From the NCBI RefSeq assembly GCF_000961795.1, contig NZ_LADU01000106.1, forward strand, positions 1 through 47,732: a stretch of DNA of 47,732 nt. Reading direction: 5' to 3'. Below the pieces are notes generated by a model. The model saw nothing but the letters and a program-made list of their open reading frames with translations, was not told the DNA's origin and did not search any database. Source of the DNA: Hyphomonas sp. BRH_c22. Its GTDB lineage: Bacteria > Pseudomonadota > Alphaproteobacteria > Caulobacterales > Hyphomonadaceae. Shown here piece by piece: positions 1 to 9,880 of the stretch (positions within the stretch are counted from its first letter, which is position 1; every line of letters starts with the position of its first letter). Position numbers and translations under genes: made by a program.

Positions 1-522
1 TACGATACGCCCTCCCTGCCGGCTTTTGATGTACGTGGCGTCGATCCACAGATAGGGCCACTCGCCCTCTATCGGGCGGTTCAGGAAAGCCTGTACCCGC
101 CCATCTATTTCTTCGCATAACCGGCTGACCTGGCTCTTGGAGATGCCTGTGCCGCCCATCGCCTTGACCAGGTCATCGACGGCGCGTGTGGAGATGCCCT
201 TGATGTAGGCCTCCTGTATAACAGCCGTCAGCGCTTTCTCGGCCGTCCGTCGCGGCTCCAGGAACGACGGGAAGTACGTTCCCTTGCGCAGCTTCGGGAT
301 GTCGAGATCAATCCGCCCGGCACGGGTTTCCCAAGCCCGTTCGCGGTAACCATTCCTGTAAGTCTTGCGATCCGCGGAGCGGGCACCGGGAGCCGCGCCC
401 GTATGCGACTCCACCTCCATCTCCATCAAGCGCCCGGCCGCAAAAGCCAGCATGTCGCGCACCAGATCGTTGTCTGCGCTCTGGTCAATCAGCTCGAATA
501 AAGCCAATCTGTCTTCGGTCAT
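1..522 (-). CDS. IS256-family (Mutator-type) transposase, N-terminal part
   Basis: The gene starts with ATG at 522 and reads leftwards for 174 codons without a stop to the window edge. The protein begins [14 protein letters not shown] and carries features of the family: the [17 protein letters not shown] region, the [18 protein letters not shown] segment, a helical [14 protein letters not shown] stretch, and the first catalytic aspartate in the WIDATYIK motif at the very edge. The family uses a DDE transposase mechanism to move the IS through a circular intermediate. The N-terminal half looks intact; whether the whole gene is functional cannot be judged here. Confidence 0.9.
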   Translation of the reverse strand, partial: MTEDRLALFELIDQSADNDLVRDMLAFAAGRLMEMEVESHTGAAPGARSADRKTYRNGYRERAWETRAGRIDLDIPKLRKGTYFPSFLEPRRTAEKALTAVIQEAYIKGISTRAVDDLVKAMGGTGISKSQVSRLCEEIDGRVQAFLNRPIEGEWPYLWIDATYIKSRQGGRIV

Positions 523-625
523 CGTGTGAGGTCCTTCTGGTTGAGTTTCGCAACCACAACCTCGACGGATTCGCGCACGATGACCTTCCTCAGGTCGAAT
601 TTACACCAAGCCCCGGGACGCTACC
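1..625 (-). mobile_element. IS256-family insertion sequence, partial (cut by window edge)
   Basis: The element holds the 5' part of a Mutator-type transposase on the reverse strand and ends near 600-625. There the sequence TTTACACC followed by GGGACGCTACC has the layout of an IS256-family terminal inverted repeat (TTTACAC, then about 8 bases, then GGAC). The boundary is inferred from that pattern only, because the other end and any target-site duplication lie outside the window. It has inserted into the large reading frame that continues to 2994. Confidence 0.7.
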
Positions 626-2994
626 CACAGCCTGTCGCTGATAGTTGGCGAACAATTCGTGAGTATCACGCCCTCAAAGGCGAAGACCGCGACCTGAGCT
701 ATGAACTAAAGTTGCGCGCAAAAGCAACAGGGTGGCACGAGCCCTTGGCGCGCGAGTACGCAAGCTATTTTGCTCCTTATCTTCAGCTCCAGAGTGTTTG
801 GAGAAGCCCTATTCCTCCTGATGGTCGCCGAAAGCTAAGAGAGCGCGATTTGGTACAGGTTGCGGTAGAGTATTTTGAGGGCATTCGTTCGGTCGAGGTT
901 CCGGATGATTATTTAGCTCCCCTGATTGGCAAGCTGCGTGATGCGCTACATCTCGCGTCCGACCTGGAGACCCGCTACTCCTACGATATCGATATTTGTT
1001 CGATTGAGCCCGATGAACGTGGTGAAGATGAGGGTGATGATGACTTTCATCGCCAATACAAGCTATCCGGACATGTTCTGCATTTCGTCGGCCTTTTTCG
1101 GCGATATGCCGTTCTGCATCCTATCGAGGCGTCAGGTGAACTGCGATCATGGACGACCTCAGAGACCATTTTTGGGCGTCTGAAAGTCTGGGGAATGGGC
1201 CTGCTCGACTTGGTGCCCGCTAATGAATTCGCACTTCTGGTCTGCTCGCTCGATGACGAGAGTTTCTGGCCATTCAAAGGTAACAGGGACCTGCTGTTAG
1301 GCTTGGCCAGAAGATGGGTCGAGTTTTCTGATGCGGATCGCAGCGAAATTGGACGCCGCATCTTAAAAGGGCCGACAAAAAGGAAGAAAGAAACTCGCAC
1401 TGCCTACAAGGAACGCATGGCCTATATCGTGCTGAACAGGCTGCACTGGCTAGCAAGCCAAGGCTGTGCGTTCGATTTCGACCTGACTGCAAAGACAGAG
1501 CGTCTCCAGCAGTCCGCACCGGAATGGAAACCTGAATATGCGCTGAAAGCAGCCCGATCTTTAGATGGTGGCGGCGGTTGGGTCCGCACGGAAACCTCCT
1601 TTGATGAGATCAAGTCTCTGTCCGCCGAGGACATTATTCCGCATATTCTTTCCATGGACCGACGCCCGGTCGGCCGCTTGGTGGAATACAACCCGTTCCT
1701 CGGACTGAGCACCGATCAACCTGAATGCGCGCTTGAAGCACTTGATGCCCATGCTGCGTCGGAGGACGAGTTCCAGCCCAGCTTCTGGAACACATTCCTT
1801 CGTACTGATATTCGAAAAGACGATGATTCATCGCTGCTTGCGCAAATAGCTCAGTCGCTTTTAAAACTTCCAAACCAACGTCTTGCGCAAATCGCATTGA
1901 GTGCATCTGACTGGTTTGAAAAGCATGGGGAAGCCTTGAAGGATCAAGACTTCTCTTTGTTTGATGAACTTTGGAACAGACTAACCCTCGCTCTCGTGGA
2001 AGAAGAATCTACTCAGCGCTCGACGTTGGTCCGTGAGGAAGAAGAACCCGACTGGTCAACTGAAGCCATAAATTCTCCTGCAGGAAACCTCGCAGAATTC
2101 CTGTTGTCTCACACTTTGAAGAAGACATTCGAGAAAGGAGAAGGATTGCCGGATCAATGGCGTTTGAAAGCAGAGCAACTTCTTTCCCTTCCTGGGGATT
2201 CCAGGCGGTTTGCCCTGGTATTATTTGGTTATGGTCTTCGATTTTTCTACTACGTTGATCCAGAATGGACGGAAGAAAAACTGCTCGCCGTTCTAGACAC
2301 AAACTATGAGCCAGAGATCGATGGTGATGCATTATGGGCTGGTTTCTTCTGGCGGGCACAGACCCCAAGCGCAGAACTTTTTGCTCGCCTAAAGCCCAAG
2401 CTTGTCGAACGCCTGCAAGGAAGGCCCACCCAAAAGAGACAGCACATGGAAGTGTTGTCCGGCATCCTGCTAGCCGGCTGGCACTCGAAAGATGAAAGTT
2501 CTGGCGAGCGGCTGGTTTCAAGCTCAGAACTGCGAACCTTCTTGTTGCAGGGGAGTGCAGAGTATCGCCGACACACGCTCTGGACGCTGGATAGGTGGGC
2601 TGAGGACGGAAATGAATGGTCCGCCAGCGTTCCGGAGTTTTTACGCGATGTTTGGCCAAAGCAAAAATCCATCCGCACGAAGGACATTTCTGCAAGACTG
2701 GTTGAACTCGCGCTTTCTCAAAAGGCAAATTTTCCAGAGGTGGCAAAACTTGTAACAGGATTGGTCTCGCGCGTAGATGATGATCGCATTTTCATCCCGG
2801 AGCTTAGAAAATCGGAAGATTCTATCGCCCTACAGCATCCAGATGAACTCTTGGATTTGCTATATGCCGTCTTGCCGGAAAGCGTGTCTTTATGGCCCTA
2901 TGGCACCCAGGCCGCCTTAGAGCGGATTGGAGAGGCGAAGCCATCATTGCGTTCGAGCGCGAAATTCATTGAGTTAAGTGCGCGAATGGGATGA
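626..2994 (+). pseudogene. 5'-truncated large protein, possibly the C-terminal part of a SIR2/DUF4020-type defence protein
   Basis: About 788 codons of open frame follow the IS256 end. The first in-frame start (GTG at 526) lies inside the IS, so the native N-terminus has been removed and the remnant is probably not functional. The protein is soluble, mainly helical and rich in Trp, Leu and acidic residues, with no membrane segments or nucleotide-binding motif. Stretches such as AINSPAGNLAEFLL, LPGDSRRFALVL, VDPEWTEEKLLAVLD, and WPYGTQAALERI near the end recall, from memory, the C-terminal region (DUF4020-like) of large SIR2-family proteins linked to phage defence. That match is not verified. 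The base composition is visibly more A+T-rich than the trb genes that follow, consistent with separately acquired cargo. Confidence 0.5.
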
Positions 2995-3331
2995 TATCCT
3001 TGGTTGTATAAAACAAATGACTGTGAACTGTACTGGGCGCGACCTTCGGGCCGGGCTCTAGTAAACAGGGTCCGTCAGGGGCGGTCCCGACCAGTCGGCT
3101 TCGATCCCTCGCGCAAGACTTAAGGCTTCGCCCTTAGCGCACATAAAGAAGAATAGTCGCTCTCCCAAGGTTCGGCTGCGCCTACTCCCGCCATCTATTA
3201 TCACCCCCTACGAATTTTTCCCAGAACTTCACACTTACCACTCGGCTATTCCCAAACCTTCAGAATACCCCACAGATTTTCCCCAATTCCCTCTCTGGAG
3301 ACTGAGAGGCTGATTGGTCAGGTTCGGTGTC
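2995..3331. other. Intergenic region upstream of the transfer operon
   Basis: No gene is seen in this stretch of about 335 bases. It holds a small hairpin (TAAGG at 3121-3125, loop of 6, CCTTA at 3132-3136). Next to it is GCGCACATA (3137-3145), whose complement TATGTGCGC resembles the nic-proximal TAAGTGCGC of some mobilisation origins. There are also two similar 14-mers, TTCCCAGAACTTCA (3218-3231) and TTCCCAAACCTTCA (3249-3262), 31 bases apart. The transfer operon promoter is probably here, but no convincing -35/-10 pair stands out. Confidence 0.35.
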
Positions 3332-5395
3332 ATGAAACATGGCACGCACCTCTTCTGGCAGATCCTTCTCGTCTTGTTCGTCGTTCTCCTGGCGCTCTTG
3401 TGCGCGACCGAGTGGACGGCCTGGTCGCTTGGCTGGTCGCCTCGGTTCGGTGAGCCGCTCTTCGTCATTCTGGACATGCCGGTCTATGTGCCCTGGGCCT
3501 TTTTCGGCTGGTGGTATTCCTTTGATGCCTATGCGCCGGATGTGTTTGAACGCGGCGGTATGATCGCAGGGTCTGGCGGCATTGCTGCTATCGTGATCGC
3601 GGTGACGGGATCGATCCTGCGGGCCCGGGGGGACAAGCGGGTCTCGACCTTCGGCTCGGCGCGCTGGGCGGAAAGCAAGGATTTGCGCAAGTCCGGACTG
3701 CTGAAGCCGGCCGGCGTGTTCCTCGGCCAAACGGAAGGCGCGTACCTGCGCCATGACGGGCCAGATCATGTCATGGCCTTTGCGCCGACACGTTCCGGCA
3801 AGGGCGTCGGGCTTGTCGTGCCCACCCTGCTCTCCTGGCCGCATTCGGTGCTGGTGCACGATATCAAGGGGGAGAACTGGCAGCTGACCTCCGGCTGGCG
3901 CTCGGAGTTTTCGCATTGTGTACGGTTCGATCCGACCGATATTGTCTCGGCTCATTTCAATCCGCTGATGGAAGTGCGCCGAGGGCTTAATGAAGCCCGC
4001 GATGTCCAGAACATTGTTGATATCCTCGTCGATCCGCGCGGTGTCGTCGAAGAACCAGGGCATTGGGTGGACAAGGCAAAGTCCCTCCTGACCGGCGCCA
4101 TCCTGCACGTCCTTTACGCCGAGCCTGAGAAGACGCTCGCTCGGGTCGGCACATTCCTCGCCGACCCCGACCGGACATTCCGGACGACAATCGAGATCAT
4201 GAAGCGGACCAATCACCTCGGCACGAATGAAGCGCCACGCGTTCACCCGATTGTCGCGACCAAGGCGAGAGAAATGTCTAACCAGACCGAAAACGAGCTC
4301 TCGGGCGTGCTCTCCACGGCCTTGCGCTTTCTCGCCCTTTACGCCGATCCGGTCATTGCCGAAGTAACGTCGCGGAGTGATTTCCGGATTGATGACCTGG
4401 TGTCGGGTGATCGGCCCCTGTCGCTCTATCTCGTTGTACCGCCATCGGATCTTTCACGCACGAAACCCCTCATGCGCCTCATCCTGAACCAGGTGGGCCG
4501 GCGCCTGACCGAGCATCTCGATGTCAGTCCATTCAAGGTCTCGCGCAGCATATCTATTGTGGCGAATACTCTGAGAGCCTGCGGGCTGCTCGCGCCTCAA
4601 GTGTCGGTGGCCGCGCCGAAGACCCGGCGGCGGGTCCTGTTCATGCTGGATGAGTTCCCGGCCCTCGGAAAGCTCGACTTTTTCGAAAGCGCGCTGGCTT
4701 ACATGGCTGGCTATGGGCTCAAGGCCTTCCTGATCGCGCAGTCGCTGAACCAGATCGAGAAGGCCTATGGCCCTTCGAACGCCATTCTCGACAATTGCCA
4801 TGTCAGGGTCGCCTTCGCGACAAATGACGAGCGCACGGCGAAACGGATATCCGATGCGCTCGGCACCAAGACCGAACAGCGCGCCATGAAGAATTATGCA
4901 GGCCACCGGCTCGCCCCCTGGCTGTCGCACAAGATGGTGTCGCGCCAGGAGACTGCCCGCCAGCTGCTGACGCCAGGCGAAGTGATGCAGCTGCCGTCCG
5001 ATCAGGAGCTCGTCCTTGTCGCGGGCTCCCCGCCCGTGCGGGCGCTGAAGCTGCGCTACTATGAAGACCGGAACTTTACAGAACGCCTTAAAGAAGCACC
5101 GGGTGCAGCGGCCTGTATTCCGGAGGCGCGGGAGAATGATTGGGGCAGCGACGTTCGTACCATCCATGAAGGCCTGATGCAGGCTGACGATCTGGAACCG
5201 GACGCCGATGGCCTGGGCCGGCGACAAGAGCGCAGTGTGGCTGAAGACCGGGCCCGGTCTGCCCGCCCTGTAAAGTCCGGTGGTTTTCAAGGCAGGGCAC
5301 GCGCTCCCCTGCAGGCCAGCCTCTTCGATGCGCTCGTACAGGCCGACAGTCTCGAACAGGCGACCGGCATTGACCTGACGGGGAATGGCGAATGA
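3332..5395 (+). CDS. traG: Type IV coupling protein, TraG/VirD4 family
   Basis: This 687-residue inner-membrane ATPase recruits the relaxase-DNA complex to the type IV secretion channel. Two N-terminal membrane segments lie at about residues 8-28 and 78-97, with another hydrophobic stretch near 45-60. The Walker A motif APTRSGKGVG is at 151-160, and the Walker B region reads VLFMLDEFPALGKL, as is usual for TraG/VirD4. I prefer ATG 3332 over an upstream TTG at 3314 because the family normally starts shortly before the first membrane segment. The stop codon overlaps the next start (ATGA), so the two genes are coupled. Length is close to that of other TraG proteins of Trb-type elements. Confidence 0.93.
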   Translation: MKHGTHLFWQILLVLFVVLLALLCATEWTAWSLGWSPRFGEPLFVILDMPVYVPWAFFGWWYSFDAYAPDVFERGGMIAGSGGIAAIVIAVTGSILRARGDKRVSTFGSARWAESKDLRKSGLLKPAGVFLGQTEGAYLRHDGPDHVMAFAPTRSGKGVGLVVPTLLSWPHSVLVHDIKGENWQLTSGWRSEFSHCVRFDPTDIVSAHFNPLMEVRRGLNEARDVQNIVDILVDPRGVVEEPGHWVDKAKSLLTGAILHVLYAEPEKTLARVGTFLADPDRTFRTTIEIMKRTNHLGTNEAPRVHPIVATKAREMSNQTENELSGVLSTALRFLALYADPVIAEVTSRSDFRIDDLVSGDRPLSLYLVVPPSDLSRTKPLMRLILNQVGRRLTEHLDVSPFKVSRSISIVANTLRACGLLAPQVSVAAPKTRRRVLFMLDEFPALGKLDFFESALAYMAGYGLKAFLIAQSLNQIEKAYGPSNAILDNCHVRVAFATNDERTAKRISDALGTKTEQRAMKNYAGHRLAPWLSHKMVSRQETARQLLTPGEVMQLPSDQELVLVAGSPPVRALKLRYYEDRNFTERLKEAPGAAACIPEARENDWGSDVRTIHEGLMQADDLEPDADGLGRRQERSVAEDRARSARPVKSGGFQGRARAPLQASLFDALVQADSLEQATGIDLTGNGE

Positions 5396-5859
5396 AGCCC
5401 CGCATCCAGCCTTATATTTCACCAGAGAATTATCACTCGCTCAAGGCCATGGCCAAACGCCCAGGTCTTTCTGAAAGCGTCATCGTTGACCGGGCGCTGA
5501 CGGCCTACAGGGCGGGCGAAGCGGATAACAAGCGTGAAGCCGCCATCAATCGCCGGCTCGACCGGCTGACGCGCCAGTTCGGTCGGATCGAACGGGATAA
5601 TTTGGTCATTGCCGAAACGCTCGCGACATTCGTCCACTATTTCCTGACGGTGACGCCGCCTGTGCCAGCCAACCAGGTCGAGGCCGCACGCGCCAAGGGC
5701 GACATGCGGTTCGATCTCTTCGTGCGGCAGGTCGCTGAAGCCCTCCGGTCGGGCCAGCGCATTCTCCAGAACGCCGTTGAAGACGTGACGGAAGAGGCTT
5801 CCGGGTTTGATGGCGAGTCCGCCTCTGAACTCCTGGGCGAGGTGCGAGCCGATGCGTGA
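5392..5859 (+). CDS. Ribbon-helix-helix (CopG-type) protein of the trb operon
   Basis: This 155-residue protein starts inside the traG stop (ATGA) and ends 8 bases into trbB. Residues 3-45 (IQPYISPENYHSLKAMA, then a helix with SESVIVDRALTAY) fit a ribbon-helix-helix DNA-binding fold. They are followed by a charged helical region (REAAINRRLDRLTRQFGRIERD) that could form a coiled coil, and a longer C-terminal helical part. Proteins of this type commonly lie between traG and trbB in alphaproteobacterial conjugative elements, so a role in autoregulation of the operon or in relaxosome assembly is likely but not shown. Confidence 0.75.
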   Translation: MKPRIQPYISPENYHSLKAMAKRPGLSESVIVDRALTAYRAGEADNKREAAINRRLDRLTRQFGRIERDNLVIAETLATFVHYFLTVTPPVPANQVEAARAKGDMRFDLFVRQVAEALRSGQRILQNAVEDVTEEASGFDGESASELLGEVRADA

Positions 5860-6868
5860 CGCGACAAGCCAGACACGGACACGCGCCATGCTGGTCACGG
5901 CACTGGGCAGCGAGATCGTCGCGGCGCTGGATGATCCTGCCGTTGTCGAAATCATGATCAATCCCGATGGGCGGCTCTGGATCGAAAGGCATGGATCTGG
6001 CCGAAAGGAGTCCGGCCTGATCGTCACGGCGGGCGATGTCGAACGTGTCATTCGGCTCGTCGCAAGCCATATGGGGCGCCGCGTCGATGCTGCCTCCCCC
6101 ATCGTGTCCGCCGAACTGCCTATGGGCGGAGAGCGGTTTGAAGGTGTGATGCCGCCCGTCGCGCCGGGGCCTTGCTTCTCGATCCGCAAGCCTGCCGGCC
6201 GGGTGATCGCATTGGATGAGTATGTCTCGTCCGGCGTGATGGCTGCCCATCATGCCGAGGCCCTCCGGCAAGCCGTGCTGGACCGCGAGAACATTCTCGT
6301 TGTCGGCGGCACGGGCTCTGGCAAGACAACGCTCGCCAATGCGCTACTGGCCGAGATTGCCCGTACGGGCGACAGACTGGTCATCCTTGAAGACACACGC
6401 GAACTTGTCTCGACGTCGCGCGATGCCGTGCACCTTCGCACACAGCCGGGATCGGTCACGCTGGCAGACCTTGTCCGCTCGACCCTGCGGCTCCGCCCCG
6501 ACCGGATCATTGTTGGCGAAGTCCGGGGCGCTGAAGCCCTCGACATGCTGAAGGCCTGGAATACCGGCCATCCGGGCGGCATCGCCACCCTGCATGCCAA
6601 CTCGGCCCTGGGCGGCCTCTCCCGGCTCGAACAGCTGATCGGCGAGACCTCGGCGCAGGTGCCGCACGATCTCATCGCGGAAACAATCGACTGCGTCGTT
6701 TACATCTCCCGGCGCGCCGGAGTTCACCGCGTCGAGACAGTCGCGCGAATGAACGGGATTGGACGCGGCGGCTATGACCTGATGCCCGTCCAGCCCGACC
6801 TGCAGCTCGTCCTGCCGAGCCTGCCCTTCTCCGAACCGCTTCTCTCCACCGCTCCAGAAAGGACGTAA
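5852..6868 (+). CDS. trbB: P-type conjugative transfer ATPase TrbB (VirB11-like)
   Basis: TrbB is a cytoplasmic hexameric ATPase that powers pilus assembly and DNA transfer. The 338-residue product has an N-terminal domain (about 1-130) and a RecA-like ATPase domain with Walker A GGTGSGKTT at 152-160. These are followed by the Asp box (LVILEDTREL), the Walker B region (LRPDRIIVGEVRG) and a His box (GHPGGIATLHANSA), all intact. Start ATG 5852 is chosen because GGGCGAGG lies upstream and the product then matches TrbB length; an in-frame ATG at 5807 would add 15 residues that look non-native. It overlaps the preceding gene by 8 bases. Confidence 0.95.
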   Translation: MRDATSQTRTRAMLVTALGSEIVAALDDPAVVEIMINPDGRLWIERHGSGRKESGLIVTAGDVERVIRLVASHMGRRVDAASPIVSAELPMGGERFEGVMPPVAPGPCFSIRKPAGRVIALDEYVSSGVMAAHHAEALRQAVLDRENILVVGGTGSGKTTLANALLAEIARTGDRLVILEDTRELVSTSRDAVHLRTQPGSVTLADLVRSTLRLRPDRIIVGEVRGAEALDMLKAWNTGHPGGIATLHANSALGGLSRLEQLIGETSAQVPHDLIAETIDCVVYISRRAGVHRVETVARMNGIGRGGYDLMPVQPDLQLVLPSLPFSEPLLSTAPERT

Positions 6869-6873
6869 TCTCA

Positions 6874-7185
6874 ATGAACGACAGAGTTATCAAAGCCCTG
6901 AGCCTGACGGCTTTTGCCGTTGTGCTCACCTTCCCGGCTCATGCGGCTGGCTCTGGCATGCCCTGGGAAGCCCCGCTGCAATCGATCCTCGACTCCATCG
7001 AAGGTCCGGTCGCGAAAATCCTCGCCACGATCGTCATCATCCTGACCGGCCTTGGCCTAGCCTTCGGCGAGAGCGGCGGCGGCATGCGGAAATTGTTGCA
7101 GATCGTGTTCGGTCTCTCGATCGCCTTTGCCGCGACCTCGTTCTTCCTCTCCTTCTTCTCCTTCGGCGGTGGGGCGACGCTCTGA
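6874..7185 (+). CDS. trbC: Conjugal pilin TrbC (VirB2-like)
   Basis: This is a 103-residue pilin precursor. A signal peptide occupies about 1-24 (ending FPAHAA), and two hydrophobic segments follow at about 45-64 and 74-97, separated by a short GESGGGMRK loop. That is the standard layout of TrbC/VirB2, whose processed product forms the transfer pilus. It starts 5 bases after trbB and its stop overlaps the trbD start (TGATG). Confidence 0.9.
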   Translation: MNDRVIKALSLTAFAVVLTFPAHAAGSGMPWEAPLQSILDSIEGPVAKILATIVIILTGLGLAFGESGGGMRKLLQIVFGLSIAFAATSFFLSFFSFGGGATL

Positions 7186-7457
7186 TGGCTGACAACCGCC
7201 CCCTGCCCCCGGGCTATAGCGTGCCGGTCCATCGCTCGCTCACAGTGCCTATCCTGCTCGCAGGTGCGCCAAGGCTTGCGACGATCGTCAATGGCACGCT
7301 GGCCGCCGCACTCGGCATCGGCCTCCAGCTTTGGGGTGTGGGGCTCGTCTTCTGGATCGTGGCCCAAGGTATCTGCGTGTTCGCCGCGCGGCGCGATCCG
7401 CAATTTGCCGACGTGCTGATCCGGCACATAAGGACAAGGGGCTATTACGCATGCTGA
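7185..7457 (+). CDS. trbD: Conjugal transfer protein TrbD (VirB3-like)
   Basis: This is a 90-residue inner-membrane protein with a short N-terminal tail (the start matches PLPPGYSVPVHRSLT) and one long hydrophobic hairpin at about 26-65. VirB3/TrbD proteins associate with the TrbE/VirB4 ATPase at the base of the secretion channel. The stop lies inside the start of trbE (overlap of 7 bases), which supports tight coupling of the two. Confidence 0.88.
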   Translation: MADNRPLPPGYSVPVHRSLTVPILLAGAPRLATIVNGTLAAALGIGLQLWGVGLVFWIVAQGICVFAARRDPQFADVLIRHIRTRGYYAC

Positions 7458-9880
7458 ATTTGTCCGAATACCGCGCCCGACCCGCTACGCTTGCCGATCA
7501 TCTAAAATGGGCCTGCCTGATCGCTCCGGGCATCATCCTCAACAAGGATGGCAGCCTGCAACGGACCTGTTTCTATCGCGGACCCGATCTTGAAAGCTCG
7601 ACGCCGGAAGAACGCGTAGCCGTCACAGCCCGCATGAACAATCTCCTCCGCCGGTTCGGCTCCGGCTGGGCGCTGCATATCGAGGCCGACCGCAGGCCGT
7701 CCGTCACCTATCCTGAAAGCATCTGGCGCGAACCGGCCGCCTGGCTCGTGGATGAAGAACGCCGCGCGGCCTTCGAGGAAGCGGGCCGGCATTTCGAGAC
7801 GGACTGCTACCTCACTCTCACCTGGATGCCGCCAGCCGACCGGACGGCAAGGATCGAACAGCTCTTCATCGAGGATCCGGCGGACGCCCCGGCGGCGTTC
7901 TGGAGCGAGCATCTTGTTCATTTTGAAACCGAAACATCCCGGGCGCGGGACATGATGGCGGACCTCATGCCGGAGGCACGGTTTCTGGATGATGACGAGA
8001 CACTGACATACCTTCATGCCTGCATCTCCACGGTGCGGCAGGCCGTGCGGGCGCCGTCCGTACCGATGTGCCTCGATGCGCTCCTGGTCGATACGCCGCT
8101 CATCGGTGGATTGTCGCCCCGTCTTGGCGATGAGACGCTGAAGGTCCTGACCATCAACGGGTTCCCGGCGACGGGCGAGCCGGGGCTCCTCTCGGACCTC
8201 GACCAGCTCGGCTTTGCCTATCGCTGGTTGACCCGGTTCCTGCCCCTCGACAAGCCGGAGGCGGAGAAGACGCTCAATTCTTACGTCCGCAACTGGTTTG
8301 CCAAACGCCGCTCGCTCACCTCCTACTTGCGGGAAATACTCACAAACGAGCCGGCATCGCTGCTCAACACAGACGCCGACAACCAAGCGGCCGATGCGGA
8401 CGAAGCCCTACAGGCGCTTGGGGCCGGTCATGTCGCGTTCGGTTACTGCACGACGGCGATTGTGGTCCGGCATGAAGACGCATCGATAGCCGAGGACCAG
8501 ATCCGCGCCGTCGAGCGCGTGATCCGGGGGCGCGGGTTTACCTGCGTGACGGAGAGCGTCAACGCGGTGGAGGCCTGGCTCGGGACGCTGCCGGGCGAGG
8601 CCTATGCCAATGTCCGCCAGCCGCTGCTGAACACGATCAATCTCGCCCATATGGCGCCGCTGGCATCGCTCTGGGCCGGGCCTGAACGGAATTCCCATCT
8701 GGACGGCCCGCCGCTCCTGATGGCGCGCTCGGCAAGCTCGACGCCGTTCCGGCTGGTGACCCATCAGGGTGATGTCGGCCACATGATGGTGGTCGGACCG
8801 ACCGGCGCCGGCAAGTCGGTGCTGCTGTCGCTGCTGGCCCTGCAGTTCCGCCGCTATGAACAGGCTCAGGTCTTTGTCTTCGACAAGGGGGCGTCGGCGC
8901 GCTGCGCGACGCTCGCCTTGGGAGGCACCTGGTACGAACTCGGTCTTGATGGCGACCTTGCCTTCCAGCCGCTGCGGGATGTCGACAGTGAAGCGGGCCT
9001 CGCTGCGGCGCAGGCTTGGGTGCTCGGACTGTTAGCGCAGGAAAGCGTCGCGATGACGCCGGAGGTCAAACAGGCCGTCTGGACGGCGCTGCAGAGCCTT
9101 TGCGCAGCCCCCGTCTCCCAGCGTACGCTGACTGGGCTGGTGGCCCTCATCCAGGTGCCGGAGCTCCGTCAGGCACTGGAGCCCTATACGCTGGCCGGGC
9201 CCTATGGCGCCCTGCTCGATGCCGATGAGGATCATCTCGAAACCGGCGACATGCTCTGCTTCGAAATGGATGCACTGATGCAGGACAAGCGGCTCGCCGC
9301 GCCCGTGCTGGCGCACCTGTTCTCGAAACTGGAAGCCCGGTTCGACGGGAAGCCAACCCTGCTCATTCTCGACGAGGCCTGGCTGTTCCTCGATCACCCG
9401 ATGTTTGCGGGGCGTCTCCGCGACTGGCTGAAGACGCTTCGCAAGAAGAATGTCTCCGTCGTGTTCGCGACGCAGAGCCTGTCGGACATCTCATCAAGTT
9501 CAATTGCCCCGAGCCTGATCGAAAGCGCCCCGACCCGCATTTTCCTGGCCAATGCACGCGCGGAAGAGCCGTCGCAACAAGCAACCTATGAAGCTTTCGG
9601 ACTCAATGCCCGACAGGTCGAACTGATCGCAAGGGCCACGCCGAAGCGGGACTATTATGTTCAAACCCCGGAGGGCAACCGCCTGTTCGACCTCGACCTT
9701 GGTCCAGTTGCCCTCGCCTTCTGCGCTGCCGGGTCGAAATCCGACCAGAAAATGATCTCCGAAATTCTCGCTTCAGTTGGTCCGGAGGGCTTTGCACCGG
9801 CCTGGCTGGAAGCGCGCGGACTTCACTGGGCCGCTGACCTGATCGGGACAGAAGGAGATGTGCCATGCGCCGCCGAATGA
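7451..9880 (+). CDS. trbE: Conjugal transfer ATPase TrbE (VirB4-like)
   Basis: This 809-residue ATPase energises assembly of the mating channel. The N-terminal CagE/TrbE/VirB domain covers roughly 170-400. The C-terminal ATPase has Walker A GPTGAGKS near residue 450 and Walker B TLLILDEAWLFLD near 640, followed by a typical FATQSLSDI sensor motif. ATG 7451 (protein MLNLSEYRARP) is chosen as the start because this N-terminus is typical of TrbE. The frame stays open upstream to 7331, but that part only reads through trbD out of frame. It overlaps trbJ by 16 bases. Confidence 0.95.
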   Translation: MLNLSEYRARPATLADHLKWACLIAPGIILNKDGSLQRTCFYRGPDLESSTPEERVAVTARMNNLLRRFGSGWALHIEADRRPSVTYPESIWREPAAWLVDEERRAAFEEAGRHFETDCYLTLTWMPPADRTARIEQLFIEDPADAPAAFWSEHLVHFETETSRARDMMADLMPEARFLDDDETLTYLHACISTVRQAVRAPSVPMCLDALLVDTPLIGGLSPRLGDETLKVLTINGFPATGEPGLLSDLDQLGFAYRWLTRFLPLDKPEAEKTLNSYVRNWFAKRRSLTSYLREILTNEPASLLNTDADNQAADADEALQALGAGHVAFGYCTTAIVVRHEDASIAEDQIRAVERVIRGRGFTCVTESVNAVEAWLGTLPGEAYANVRQPLLNTINLAHMAPLASLWAGPERNSHLDGPPLLMARSASSTPFRLVTHQGDVGHMMVVGPTGAGKSVLLSLLALQFRRYEQAQVFVFDKGASARCATLALGGTWYELGLDGDLAFQPLRDVDSEAGLAAAQAWVLGLLAQESVAMTPEVKQAVWTALQSLCAAPVSQRTLTGLVALIQVPELRQALEPYTLAGPYGALLDADEDHLETGDMLCFEMDALMQDKRLAAPVLAHLFSKLEARFDGKPTLLILDEAWLFLDHPMFAGRLRDWLKTLRKKNVSVVFATQSLSDISSSSIAPSLIESAPTRIFLANARAEEPSQQATYEAFGLNARQVELIARATPKRDYYVQTPEGNRLFDLDLGPVALAFCAAGSKSDQKMISEILASVGPEGFAPAWLEARGLHWAADLIGTEGDVPCAAE

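Noticed and set aside
3260..4246. Long reverse-strand open frame opposite traG
   Set aside because: It is a shadow of the high-G+C traG gene: its composition is Arg/Pro/His-rich, no motif is recognisable, and the forward frame has all TraG motifs.
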